A stretch of 64,000 bases of DNA from Lasiosphaeria ovina (lineage: Eukaryota > Ascomycota > Sordariomycetes > Sordariales > Lasiosphaeriaceae), in NCBI GenBank assembly GCA_033439765.1, contig JAULSN010000002.1, positions 6,200,001 to 6,264,000 on the forward strand. The letters are read 5' to 3'. Positions 54,601-64,000 of this stretch are shown one piece after another. Within the stretch, counting starts at the first letter, position 1, and each line of letters begins with the position of its first letter. The notes beneath the pieces are model-generated. The model saw only the letters and a program-made list of their open reading frames with translations, did not search any database and had not been told where the DNA came from. The translations under genes were made by a program, and so were the position numbers.

Positions 54601-55224
54601 TCGGGGACAGCATAGACCTGAGAACAACATCCCAATCTGTGGATAATCAAATTTTTCTTGTTTCAAAATAGAATCAGAGAGCAGATACCTCGTTTTCCTC
54701 GTTCCGCCTATCCGTGCAGCTTATTGAGTAATTAATTAGCTCGAGGCATCTAATAATCATTTATCAAATTTTATACGTTTCTTCCCAAAGTTGCACAACG
54801 ATCCTTCATCGGGTATAGGTTGCCTTAGGGCGTGGGATCCACAGGTCCTCGGCCTAGGTCTAGAGCACTCAAAGACCCGCATGGCCAAATGGCTACGGCG
54901 TCCCACTCGTAATGAGGAGATTCTCGGTTCAATTCTGAGTGTGGGCATCCAAATGATGTTGCGTTGGAAGGCTTGATGGACTTCACTTTTTACTCCGGCG
55001 CCCATAGGACCCCGTCCCTATTCTTGATTCCGAGTTGGCAATTAAGGTATGTAATTGGTAATAAAAGGGAACACAGTGCTTGATAGTAGACTGGGACAAG
55101 ACCATGGAATTAATTACATTTGAATCGAAGAGCAAGAATAGAGGTTGCCTGAACACCATGGCACAGGTGTAATGGGTAATTGTGTTGAATCTGAAGGCAC
55201 CGGGTCCTCCGAGCTCCACCAAAA
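54601..55224. other. Convergent intergenic region
   Basis: Lies between the convergent MFS and DPBB genes. It contains the tRNA-like sequence at 54875-54947 and nothing else I can support. Confidence 0.5.
54875..54947 (+). tRNA. tRNA-Thr(CGT)-like sequence, probably decayed
   Basis: Folds as a 73-nt cloverleaf without intron. Acceptor strands are ACCCGCA and TGTGGGC with discriminator A. The D stem is GCC/GGC. The anticodon loop CTCGTAA reads CGT (threonine). The T arm is CTCGG-TTCAATT-CTGAG. A-box-like TGGCCAAATGG and B-box-like GGTTCAATTCT are present. Two C-A mismatches (acceptor position 1:72 and anticodon stem 29:41) each look like a G-to-A transition, and no T-run follows closely. It may therefore be a tRNA pseudogene or a tRNA-derived repeat head. 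Confidence 0.6.
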
Positions 55225-55665
55225 CTAAATAACAGTCCACGATACCTTGGCCCTGCCGACACGGAGATCGCCGACAACATCCTTAAAGACCTTCTCACTG
55301 ACGTCGAGCGCGCCCTCATCGCACGAGGGGCACTTGTCGCGGATGACGGCCGTGACTTCCTTTCCGTTGTCTCCCTTGATAGATATCTTGCGGTTGCACA
55401 TGTTTGTGCTGGACCCCTCTCCCAAGAGTGCCCCCGACACGGCCACAATGTTTTGAACGCTTCCCTTCCCGCTGTCATCGTGTCCACAGGCGCCCGTGCC
55501 GACCTCATAATAGGTCATGTCTCCGTGATACTGTGCTTTGTCTTCCCGGGCGGCGATGTTTACGGCAAGGTGGAATTTGAACTCGGCCGGCGCGTGTCTC
55601 AGCGCATGAGGACAGGCAAGCGCGCCGACGAAGAAGGCGACGAGGGGGATGCTGGATGTCTTCAT
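55225..55665 (-). CDS. Small secreted double-psi beta-barrel (RlpA/expansin-like) protein
   Basis: A single exon of 146 residues from ATG 55665. A signal peptide (MKTSSIPLVAFFVGALACPH) is followed by a DPBB fold: GDMTYYEVGTGACGHDDSG at the start, NIVAVSGALLG, CNRKISIKGDNGKEVTAVI and the C-terminal RDKCPSCDEGALDVSEKVF with the conserved aspartate. Cysteines are paired as in barwin/RlpA-like fungal proteins. Ascomycete members are short secreted proteins; some are associated with plant-cell-wall contact or act as effectors. No expansin carbohydrate-binding domain follows, so wall loosening is not implied. The gene looks intact. Confidence 0.87.
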   Translation of the reverse strand: MKTSSIPLVAFFVGALACPHALRHAPAEFKFHLAVNIAAREDKAQYHGDMTYYEVGTGACGHDDSGKGSVQNIVAVSGALLGEGSSTNMCNRKISIKGDNGKEVTAVIRDKCPSCDEGALDVSEKVFKDVVGDLRVGRAKVSWTVI

Positions 55666-57079
55666 TGTGGCGATTGAAGATGGAATTAGTACTGAAATGA
55701 TGACTGAAACGAGCGGTTATCTATCCCCTTGAAAAGTTGCCTGTTTGAGATGCGTTTGCAAACCGTCGTCTTGACGGCCTGGGTCATCTCCGAGGACTTT
55801 AGGAATCATGTGGAAATGTCTATCCGCCACTGACTCGTCTAGTCCCGTGTAATATCACCGCAGACTCCAGACCTTCATTGGTCACTGCGCCAACCAGCCC
55901 ATCTACCGAACCATCGAACTTTATCTCTAGGGCCTTAGCAAAGACGAAGGGCTGTAGGGAACTAAATAACCCCTAATATGGCCTGTTGATAACTAATTAG
56001 ACTTGATATCGAGGCTCCGAGACCGCCTCTCTGTTTACATTCCCCGGACGGGAGGGGGCGAGACTCGTTTACCACATGAGCACATTGAACCCCCCATAAA
56101 CCTGTTAGAGAAGGGAGCTGTTCACATAATAATTCACCTTGTCAAGACCGCACCTGGGCCACTCTGCTAAAGTCCCTGGATATGATGACCTTACCCGAGC
56201 GCGACGAGACATGGTGAACGTAGCGGAATCACAACCCCACATTCGCCCTGCCGTTAGGTTCCTCACCAAGCCAACCTGTACCAATAATTAATATGGAAAC
56301 TACTCCGTAGCTCCCTATTCGCCCCCTTTTCGCGCAGCTTTTGAGTATTACCATGCGCGATCAAGACAGAGATCCGGCTTCAGTCTAGTTATAAAGACAG
56401 GTACGAGCGGCGCACCAATTTGAGACGATCCATGCGCGCTATGGGTACAAACACGGCGACACCAAGGTCTTGTAGACGAGAACCCTAGGAGATACGGCAC
56501 CAAAATTACCAGGCTAGTCTGGCAACAAAGGGCTAGCACCGAAGCGGAAGATGGCTAGGCTTGGGCCGATCTGTTTACTCACAAGATCATGGTGAACGGG
56601 GGACAGCGGCATTGGCCGGTTGGCCGGTGGCATGATCTGAATGGTTACTGCAAGACCTACAGTCGAACAACTTGGAAGTGACCCGACCCTGGGGATATTA
56701 TTGTGACTTGCCTTACTACACACCAGATATACTCTCTATATGAACGAAGAAATGTATTAACCATGTATGTGCACATAGACAACATAAACTGTCCGCCTTA
56801 TAAAATATCTATAACCCTTTGAAGACCCAACGTTGTTGCGAGGGTGCTAAGCTCACATTCTTGATACATGCCAAAGAGGCCAGAGGGCTACTCAGATACT
56901 CAGACAGACCAGCCTTAATATGGATTACATGCCTGGTGCAACATAAAAAAGCTGCCACAGTCCAGGCCGTGTGTGCCTGGGCTACTGACATGCTGGTGGC
57001 CCGCCCAGTAAATAACACACTGCTCATTACCATGCAAGTTCAACAATGATACATGTACCATATGCATGGCTTGTCTGGC
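55666..57079. other. Gene-free region
   Basis: About 1.4 kb. The 5' side holds the promoter of the DPBB gene. Short frames at 56348-56723 and 56809-57049 have no recognisable motif. No RNA or repeat detected. Confidence 0.45.
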
Positions 57080-60000
57080 TCAGCTAAGTAGATCTCTAAT
57101 ATCCTCAATCCTCTGCAACTTCTTCTCTTCGTCTGACATCATGCCAAGCGACGTTGCACTAGAAGGAAGTGTTAGCCAAATCACTACCCAATACAGTCGC
57201 GAAGGGAGAAATTCCAGGTTTAGAGCAGAATTATACTCACATGAACTTCTTCCTGTCCTGTATCTTTAGCATTCTCTCCTCGACGGTGTCCTTTACGATA
57301 AAACGATACACTTTCACCTCGTCTTCTTGGCCCATCCGGTGGACGCGATCGATAGCCTGTGCCTCGATCGCAAAGCTCCACCACGGATCCATCATGAACA
57401 CTCTCTTTGCACTGGTTAGGTTTAGCCCAACGCCGCCGGCCTTGAGGCTGATCAACAGAATGGTGAACTTCTTGGACTCTTTGAACTCGTTGAGCACCGC
57501 TGCGCGCGCTTTCTGGGCCATTGACCCATCCAGCCGCAAGAAATGCATCTTTGCCCGAGTCAGTGCAGGCTCAATAAGCGAAAGGAAAGAAGTGAACTGG
57601 CTGAAAACGACAGACTTCATCGTCGGGCTTTCTCTTCGTAGATCGCGCAGGTGCTCAATGAGAGAAACAACCTTTGCTGAAGAATCACTGGTCCCGAGAC
57701 GTTGAAGACTGATGCGGGTCTCCTTCCCAAGACAGCCCCTAGACTTGTCGTCGTCGTCGTCATGACGCACGACCTGAAACAAGTCGCGGGAGATGATGAT
57801 CTCCCGGCAGTTGAAGCACCGGGGAACGTTGTGATGGTCTGTCTCGTGCTTGATGTACTGGAGAAGGCAGTTTTTGCAGGCCGAATGCCAGCAGCCTGTG
57901 ACAGTCTGATCGATCATAGGCTCCTCAGCACAAATGGGGCATTCGTTGATGGCCTCGTCCCGAATTTGCCCCAAGACATGCGCACCAAAAGCATTCGAAT
58001 CAGTTGTATCATCTGTCGTAGCCGTGAAACGCTCGATTAGGGAAGAGAGGTCCATATCATCCGCAAACCCAGCAGCAGCGTCAGCAGCGGCAGTGGCTAC
58101 TTCTTCATCGGCCACAACCTCCTGGTTTCGGACAAGAATGGGATGACAACACGACTGGCGGAGACGGAGAATCTGGGCAAAAATGCTTGTGAATGCCTTC
58201 ATGACTGTGCCGGCTTCGACGTTGGCATTGAAAGTTCGTTTTGCCCGGGTAAATATGTAATCGTAGACCGCACGTTCCGTCTCAGAGAGCTCGATGTTGA
58301 CTATCTCAATACGCTTGGGCGGGAGCGCCACCAAAGGCTGTCCGTCCGGGGTCTTCATATCCTTGGTTCTTCTCATAACAAGCGGTTCCAGGACGGTTTG
58401 AACGACGTCCAAAGCCCGCATGAAATCTTTGGACTCAAACGGCACTGTGATGAAAGTTCTCCAGAAAGAAAAGTTATTCCAGGGCTCGACTCTCAAGAAC
58501 CGGACGAGACTGAAGAGATCCTCAAGCTTGTTGACGATCGGCGTTCCTGTCAACACCCATCGGTGTTTTCCGGCAATCTCGTAGCAAGCCCTTGCCGTCT
58601 TTGACTGCCGGTTTTTGATGCTGTGTGCCTCGTCAAGAATAACGCGGAAGAAACTCAGCGCAAAGATTCCACGGCTTCCGCCCCTGTCACGGGTTTTCGA
58701 GGCTATCTGGCTGAATTCCGAGAGCACAGTACCATAACTCGTGATTATCAGGTCGGGAGCGTTCGCAGCATTGGCTTCACAGCATAACGTCAGCAAATCG
58801 GCATTCTTGTCACTTCCATAGTAGACCATGGACTTGAGAGTCCCTTCTTTTGACGCGTTCTCTGCCTCACTCTGCCATTGCGCCAGAAGAGACATAGGAG
58901 CGACGACGAGGGTCGTGCAAGGAGCGTCTAAGACGCCAACGCTTGAAGAAACCGACGGGAGGCGTGGAAGACTGTTGACTGATCCGATCGAGGAACCAGA
59001 TTCCTTAGCCCGAATAGCCGCTTGTGATCTGTGAGAGTGGACCAAACCGAGCATTTGAATGGTTTTCCCCAAACCCATTTCATCCGCTAAAACTCCTCCA
59101 AGACAGTGCTGCTCTTGACGGGGAAAGTCTAACGACAAATCGCCAGAATAGGGGTTGACGTAGAAGGTTGACTGATGTGCCACTTGTGAAAGCTCCTTGT
59201 CATTATAATCTTTGGTTGGCCAGGCGTACTCCTCCCACAATGGGTGCATAGACAGTTCCCGGTCTTCGTTCCGCTCGTCTTTTTCCTTGGCCAGCATCCA
59301 GTGCAACGATTGCTTCTGATACCGACGCAATGTCATAGCAAACGTTTCAGCAGGCTCGGCTTCAGGTGTGTTGAAGTCGAACGACTGGGCCTTCTTGTAG
59401 AGAGAATCTAACTGGTCTTGCTCGAGCTCCTCGCCGTCTTCGTCCTCGTCCTCGTGCGGGGAAGACTCGGGATTGTCTTTTTCCGAAGACTTAGTTTTTT
59501 CCCTCGCCTTGTTTTCGGCCAACTCGGCCGCTGTGAGAAGCCCTTGCCGCTGGTCCTTTGCTGCTGCCGCGTTCCCACGCGAAGGAACGAGACCAATTTC
59601 CTGGAACAGTCTGACGAGAGCCACTTGTCTCAGCCGGAGCTCTTTTTCTTCCGATGTCTCGGTTTCCTGAAAAAGACCAGTCGTTCTGTTGTCGGCAGTT
59701 TGGAATCCTCGACCAAAAAAGGCCGATTTTAATAGCGAGACTTTGAGCTGTAGGAAGACAGTGTCGTTGGTCCGCAGTCTCTCAGGGGCATAGACGCATG
59801 TGCCCTCAAACTTGCATATTCGTTGGTCCATCAGTGTCGAGACCCAGTTGGCAGTATCTTTGGCCAGGCGCCCAAGTTCTTGGCCGCTGACGTCAGTAAA
59901 GCGAACGATCACATCAACCCTCCTCGCCGCCGAGCTCATGCGTGGCGTTGACTGCGCGCCCCCCAGTTTGGCTTGCCCTTTGGTAGCGGGGGCTTTCGGA

Positions 60001-60698
60001 GGCTGTATTTTCTGGCGCTCAATCTTGATAACATCCCCGTGCTTCAACAGATTATGCCCGCTCCGTGTCGCCCACCCCTCAACTCCAAACGCGCCTATGT
60101 ATCGTGACTCGGGGACTGGGCGAAAAGAATCGTGCGGCCGTATAGTCAGATCGCCTTGTTGGCGTGATACTGCGATCGAAGCTGACAGGCGGTTCGGCGT
60201 TGGAAGAGTTAGAAATTTTCTCTTTATCTTCTTCCATGTTCCGTCGAGGTACATGTTGATAGCTCTTTCAATGTCATTCCGGCAGGTCTCGACAAGAATT
60301 TCCAAAACGTCAGCTCCGATTTTTTCACCGACAAAGCTTTCAAAAGTTGTTTGATCAAATGGCGTTGACGTCGAGGCGGATTCTGAGAGTGCGCTCACGG
60401 CGGTTTGCGGAGAGGCTAGTCGGTTCAAGGAACTGGCAACATCCTGCTCGAAAAGGGGCGCCCTGGCAACAGGCAATGCGCTGGGAGAAGAGGCAGCAAT
60501 GGCTCGACCTGGTTGATCATGTTGATCAACTGCGTTCTCGAGTAATCTCGCTTTCGGGACAGTCGGCGATGAGAAGCTTAGAGGGGCCAGCAGTGACGTA
60601 TGGATCTCTTCGTCTGCATCTGAAAAGAAACGCCGCCTCTTGGAGGGAGGTTCTTGTGATCCGGCGTTCGCCATGAAATTCGAGTGTCTGTCAGTCAA
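57080..60698 (-). CDS. rad5: RAD5-type DNA helicase/ubiquitin ligase
   Basis: Two exons on the minus strand: 60698-57241 and 57158-57080. The short last exon adds ATSLGMMSDEEKKLQRIEDI and a few further residues, the conserved RAD5 end. The total is 1178 residues. MANAGSQEPPSKRRRFF at 60674 is an equally likely start. Domains are: a basic nuclear-localisation-like PSKRRRFF near the start; a UBA-like helix (about 115-150); a HIRAN domain (about 198-320, RYIGAFGVEGWATRSGHNLL), which binds 3' DNA ends; SNF2 ATPase with DEMGLGKT (about 540), DEAH (about 689) and WVLTGTPIVNKL; a C3HC4 RING inserted between the helicase lobes (about 924-970, CPIC...CWHSACKNC...CFNC); and helicase motif VI DRVHRMGQ. 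It polyubiquitylates PCNA and reverses stalled forks in damage tolerance. All catalytic motifs are present. Confidence 0.95.
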
Positions 60699-61148
60699 GA
60701 ATATATATTACTCCTTCGGACCCGAATTAAGGATGCGGGGTGGCAGAGGGGGGATATATTCTTTGACCTATGCAGTTGAAGTGTTTCATTGTCGGAGACG
60801 CGCCAGTTTTAGCTGCAAACTGATGACCGCGAATTTTGGCGTCAAGCTATTAACTGAACGCGTCGAAACGTGCATCTTCCTAGCCGTCCAGGCATCTATC
60901 TTTAGCGCTCGGGCATCTCTGACCCACAGGCTTGTGGGAATATCGCCAGGCCGAGGCGGGTTGCTGGGGAGAGGACCCCCCAAGCCCCTAAAGAGCTTCC
61001 CGCTCCACTGTAAATAAGGTAAGCTTTACGATACGGGGTTTGAAGCTCCCCGCCCTTTTGAGCTTCCCCCCTGTTACTTGCGGTGTTCCGGTAATGTATT
61101 TTCTACGAAGATGAGGTTGTTGCTTTAAGAGGTCCCTTTTTCTCCCAC
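60699..61148. promoter_or_regulatory. Divergent promoter, rad5 / NDUFAF6-like
   Basis: About 450 bases separate the two divergent starts. The sequence has GC-rich runs (GGGGAGAGGACCCCCC) but no TATA box I would trust. It probably serves both genes. Confidence 0.5.
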
Positions 61149-62306
61149 ATGTATTCCAACCGGGCGGCCACTCATGTCCTGAAGAGGGCAACCCGCGGGG
61201 CGCGAGAAATTCGCCGCGGGATTGTTACCGACGCAGATGTCGAGCAGGCCGGGAAGTATTGCCTGAACCAGCTCAAGTTCGTACTCAAGGCGCATGCTCC
61301 CAGACAAGGCTCTTTCTTACATGCTATTCTCTACAGGCATGGCGATTATGAGGCGTACTTGACCCGCCAGTTCGTTCCGCGATCTGCGCGAGACGCCTAC
61401 GATGCGCTACGGACACTCAATCTTGAACTTGCTCGATTGCCCGAGACCGTCTCTAGCCCGACCATTGGCCAATTTCGCATGCAGTTTTGGCGCGATACGG
61501 TGCAGAAGATCTTTGACGACAACCCTCCTAGAGAGCCAATCTCAATCCTGTTGCACAGCGCCGTCTCAAACCTCACGTCCAGGGTGGGAAAAAGCGGTGC
61601 AAACTCATTGAAGTTTTGGTTGCTGCGCTTGATCAACACACGAGAAAAGCACATGGAAAACAAGCCTTTTACAGATTTGGCTGCCTTGGAGGATTACGCC
61701 GAGAATACGTACGCCACCTTGATGTACACGACGCTTGGGACTATTCCTTTGCGGTCTGTACATTTGGACCATCTGGCGAGCCACATTGGCAAAGCATGTG
61801 GTATTGTTGCCACGTTACGAGGAATACCTGTTCTTGCGGCGCCTTCACGACCCGTCCAAGGTCCGGCCGGCGCCAGCGTTGGCAACACGCGGAACCCAGC
61901 CCTTTTGCTCCCACTGGATGTTATGGCTGAGGCGGGCCTGAAGGAAGAGGACGTTTTTCGCAGGGGCCCAGATGCGAAATTTCTGCAGGAGGCCGTCTTT
62001 AAGGTGGCTACTCGTGCCAACGATCATCTGATCACTGCCAGGGAGATGCTCAAGAACTTGCAGTCCGGGGCTGGGCCTGGACACGACTATGAACATGAAG
62101 GCGATACGGACTACATATACTCCCCAGACGGCCCGGAGAGCACGAGTACTGATATTAGACGAGGGTTTGGCGTGTTACTAGAAGCGATCCCTGCCGCGGA
62201 CTATTTACAACGTCTAGAGAGCTCTGACTTTGATCCATTTAAGGTCCGGGGCAGCTGGAAGCTTCCTTGGAGATTGTGGCAGGGGCTAAGACGCCAGCAA
62301 ATTTGA
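61149..62306 (+). CDS. NDUFAF6-like complex I assembly protein (squalene/phytoene synthase fold)
   Basis: Two exons, 61149-61276 and 61337-62306, 365 residues. The 60-base intron (donor GTTCGT, acceptor CTACAG) contains no stop and is a multiple of three, so it looks coding. Removing it restores the family segment CLNQLKKHGDYEAYLTRQFVP. The N-terminus is arginine-rich and amphipathic (MYSNRAATHVLKRATRGARE), typical of a mitochondrial presequence. The squalene/phytoene synthase-like helices follow: RDAYDALRTLNLELARLPE, IGQFRMQFWRDTVQKIF, YAENTYATLMYTTLG and HIGKACGIVATLRGIP. The aspartate-rich DxxxD motifs of true prenyl synthases are incomplete, as in NDUFAF6. Mitochondrial assembly of respiratory complex I is the likely role. 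Confidence 0.88.
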   Translation: MYSNRAATHVLKRATRGAREIRRGIVTDADVEQAGKYCLNQLKFVLKAHAPRQGSFLHAILYRHGDYEAYLTRQFVPRSARDAYDALRTLNLELARLPETVSSPTIGQFRMQFWRDTVQKIFDDNPPREPISILLHSAVSNLTSRVGKSGANSLKFWLLRLINTREKHMENKPFTDLAALEDYAENTYATLMYTTLGTIPLRSVHLDHLASHIGKACGIVATLRGIPVLAAPSRPVQGPAGASVGNTRNPALLLPLDVMAEAGLKEEDVFRRGPDAKFLQEAVFKVATRANDHLITAREMLKNLQSGAGPGHDYEHEGDTDYIYSPDGPESTSTDIRRGFGVLLEAIPAADYLQRLESSDFDPFKVRGSWKLPWRLWQGLRRQQI

Positions 62307-64000
62307 TTTCATGGTTTGTTATATATTTGGCTGTGCCCTGTAAATAAACCCCATTGGGATAGAGAGGAACTCGGGGTGTACTCCAAAATAGTCGTACTGC
62401 TGTTTGCTTGCATATGATATATAATACGAGGAAATAAACCTGAATGTCACATTGGTTCCTGTGATCAGGTTTAACCTATAACAAACACATGGGATCTCGT
62501 AACTCGATTTATTTGCCTACTGGTGAATGTTGAACTATGACCATACATTCGGTTTAGATGTTCCTTGTTTATATACGGGGCAGTGGAAGTAATGCTCGTA
62601 GGCAGTGTTGATAAAGTGGGGGACTCCAACGATAACGCTCCTTACTAGGTAGTCTTCCCCTCTGCCCTTCCTCACGCCCCTTTTATGTTTATCTATCTAC
62701 TTTCCTAGTTTCCTACCAAGCCTTGCCTGCAAAGAACAACCACGGTGATGCCGTGTACCATTTCTATACTCGACAGATCTTCATTTTCACTACTGTGCTA
62801 GGATGGAGCCATAGTGAAAACTGTCTCAAGTGGGATTTAGGGGCGTGTATCGATATGTAGTATGATATTTCCTGGTGGCTGGGCACGGACACTGGCTCCC
62901 GGGAAAGGTAACAAAATTTCATACGGCCCGAATGCGGAAAATCCGACGAGTGCCGAGTTGGGTTTTCCGTACGTAGTGTACTTTACACGTGTAGAAAAAG
63001 CCCTCCACTTGGCCTCCACCCCAAGCGGAGGGGTGTTTTTTTTCTGCTCTCGTCTTCCAAGATCACCGACAAACCAGAAGCAAATAATCAGAGCCCATAG
63101 AGCCGCCTCTAGCCGCCGGCCCTTTGACTTGGAAGCTAATATACTAACAAATCCACAAACGGAGCCAAAGCTATGTTTCCGCGCTTGGATAGATGTATCA
63201 AACCCCACTTCTTTCCGTTCTCGCCCAATACAGAACCTTGTTCCCTCGATATCTGGGTCGGGGATGGTGGCGGATCAACGCTGCGCGTTTATGGGGCGGG
63301 AAGGCGAACTGGGGTCCGGACAGGACGAAACAGAAAAAATGTTTACTGGGTCCAAGATTCACTGGGCGGGTTGGCTCCAGCTGTAGTCTTCCAACGGAAA
63401 CAGCCATATACGCCTCGATACAATGTTCAAGATCTCTCACGGTGATCCACAGCCTCCGCTTACAATACAATAAGATAAGTAGGTACTTGAGTGATACGAA
63501 ACCGCAGCTTGACTCCTCGAGTCAAGGGCACTTGCAATGGGACCAGCTGCTTAAAGCCAAAGAAAAGAGCAAGTGGAGTTTTATGGCACCTAGGCTTCAC
63601 GGACAGATCTAGTCTCCTAAGACCCTAGCGTCTTTTACGTTTTTTTTTTCGGGGGCTTCCACAGGGCAGTTTTACGGCGAATCGGCCAGCTCCGACGCGG
63701 GCCAAGGGGATACATATCGGAGAGTCGATCCGCGGAGAGCAGAAGTGGAAACATGACAACCTCGACTCTGGTCTAATGTTTGTCTTTGTCACAGTCGCTA
63801 TTGACGGGTGAGATCCGGCACCGGTGGATTACAGTGTCCGGGGAATAGCTGCTGAGTGAGCCGGTATGTGCAGCTTCAACTGCAGCCTGCAACGTCACTG
63901 ACTTTCTTTTCCCGTGCTCCGGCTGAGCCATATGATTTGTCTCGTACAAATAGAAGCCTTCGATCAAATCAGACGTCCGTATTTCGGGGCTGCGTGCTTA
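62307..64000. other. Gene-free right end
   Basis: About 1.7 kb. The longest frame (62862-63386, 174 codons) has no motif or plausible codon pattern. A CACCCC/GGGGTG hairpin followed by eight Ts is at 63017-63043 and a C/T-rich stretch near 63640. It is possibly the promoter region of a gene beyond the window. Confidence 0.45.

Noticed and set aside
63017..63043. GC hairpin followed by eight Ts, like an intrinsic terminator
   Set aside because: Intrinsic terminators are bacterial. In this fungal context without an adjacent Pol III gene it has no clear meaning.
62862..63386. 174-codon frame at the right end
   Set aside because: No recognisable domain, several overlapping frames of similar length, and no splice signals supporting an extension.
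1..64000. CRISPR array or prokaryotic operon
   Set aside because: No regularly spaced direct repeats, and genes have spliceosomal introns. The tandem motifs are microsatellites or peptide-repeat coding sequence.

Overview
The window looks like nuclear DNA of a filamentous ascomycete, probably a Sordariomycete. Genes are GC-rich and carry short GT-AG introns with TACTAAC-like branch sites. They encode secreted CAZyme-type proteins, a fungal CorA-like protein and a DHA14-type MFS transporter. A long TA-rich block shows the C-to-T/G-to-A decay of repeat-induced point mutation (RIP): many reading frames are broken by TAG/TAA where CAG/CAA is expected. I cannot name the species.

Left gene island (1-21938): 3' end of a TauD/TfdA dioxygenase; an unassigned gene with a possible gasdermin-like layout; a secreted AA7-type oligosaccharide oxidase; a secreted nucleoside hydrolase-like protein; a CorA-type transporter; a small secreted protein with a CBM52-like head; a zinc-free MDR oxidoreductase; a secreted choice-of-anchor-B/LVIVD protein; an NmrA-like reductase; and a UDP-glycosyltransferase pseudogene truncated next to the repeats.

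Transposon block (about 22536-50442): a RIP-mutated pogo/Fot1 element; the 5' part of a Gypsy element (LTR to reverse transcriptase); a MULE relic; two LINE copies of Tad/I type nested in opposite orientation; at least four copies of a gag-only LINE-like element; and the 3' part of a second Gypsy carrying a clean solo LTR. The most interesting observation is here. The gag-only element encodes one zinc-knuckle protein, has no endonuclease or reverse transcriptase, and ends in the same roughly 200-bp 3' tail plus poly(A) as the LINE that does carry endonuclease and RNase H. It also sits inside both LINE copies exactly where the reverse transcriptase should be, followed by an identical poly(A)/RNase H junction. 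This fits a non-autonomous partner, or a composite retroelement, that borrows the LINE machinery through a common 3' tail.

Right gene island (50857-62306): a SnoaL-like protein and a divergent MFS transporter; a decayed tRNA-Thr(CGT)-like sequence; a small secreted double-psi beta-barrel protein; a RAD5-type helicase/E3 ligase; and, divergent from it, an NDUFAF6-like mitochondrial squalene/phytoene-synthase-fold protein. The last 1.7 kb shows no convincing gene. Exon boundaries were inferred by eye from splice signals, frame and family conservation. All joined lengths are multiples of three.
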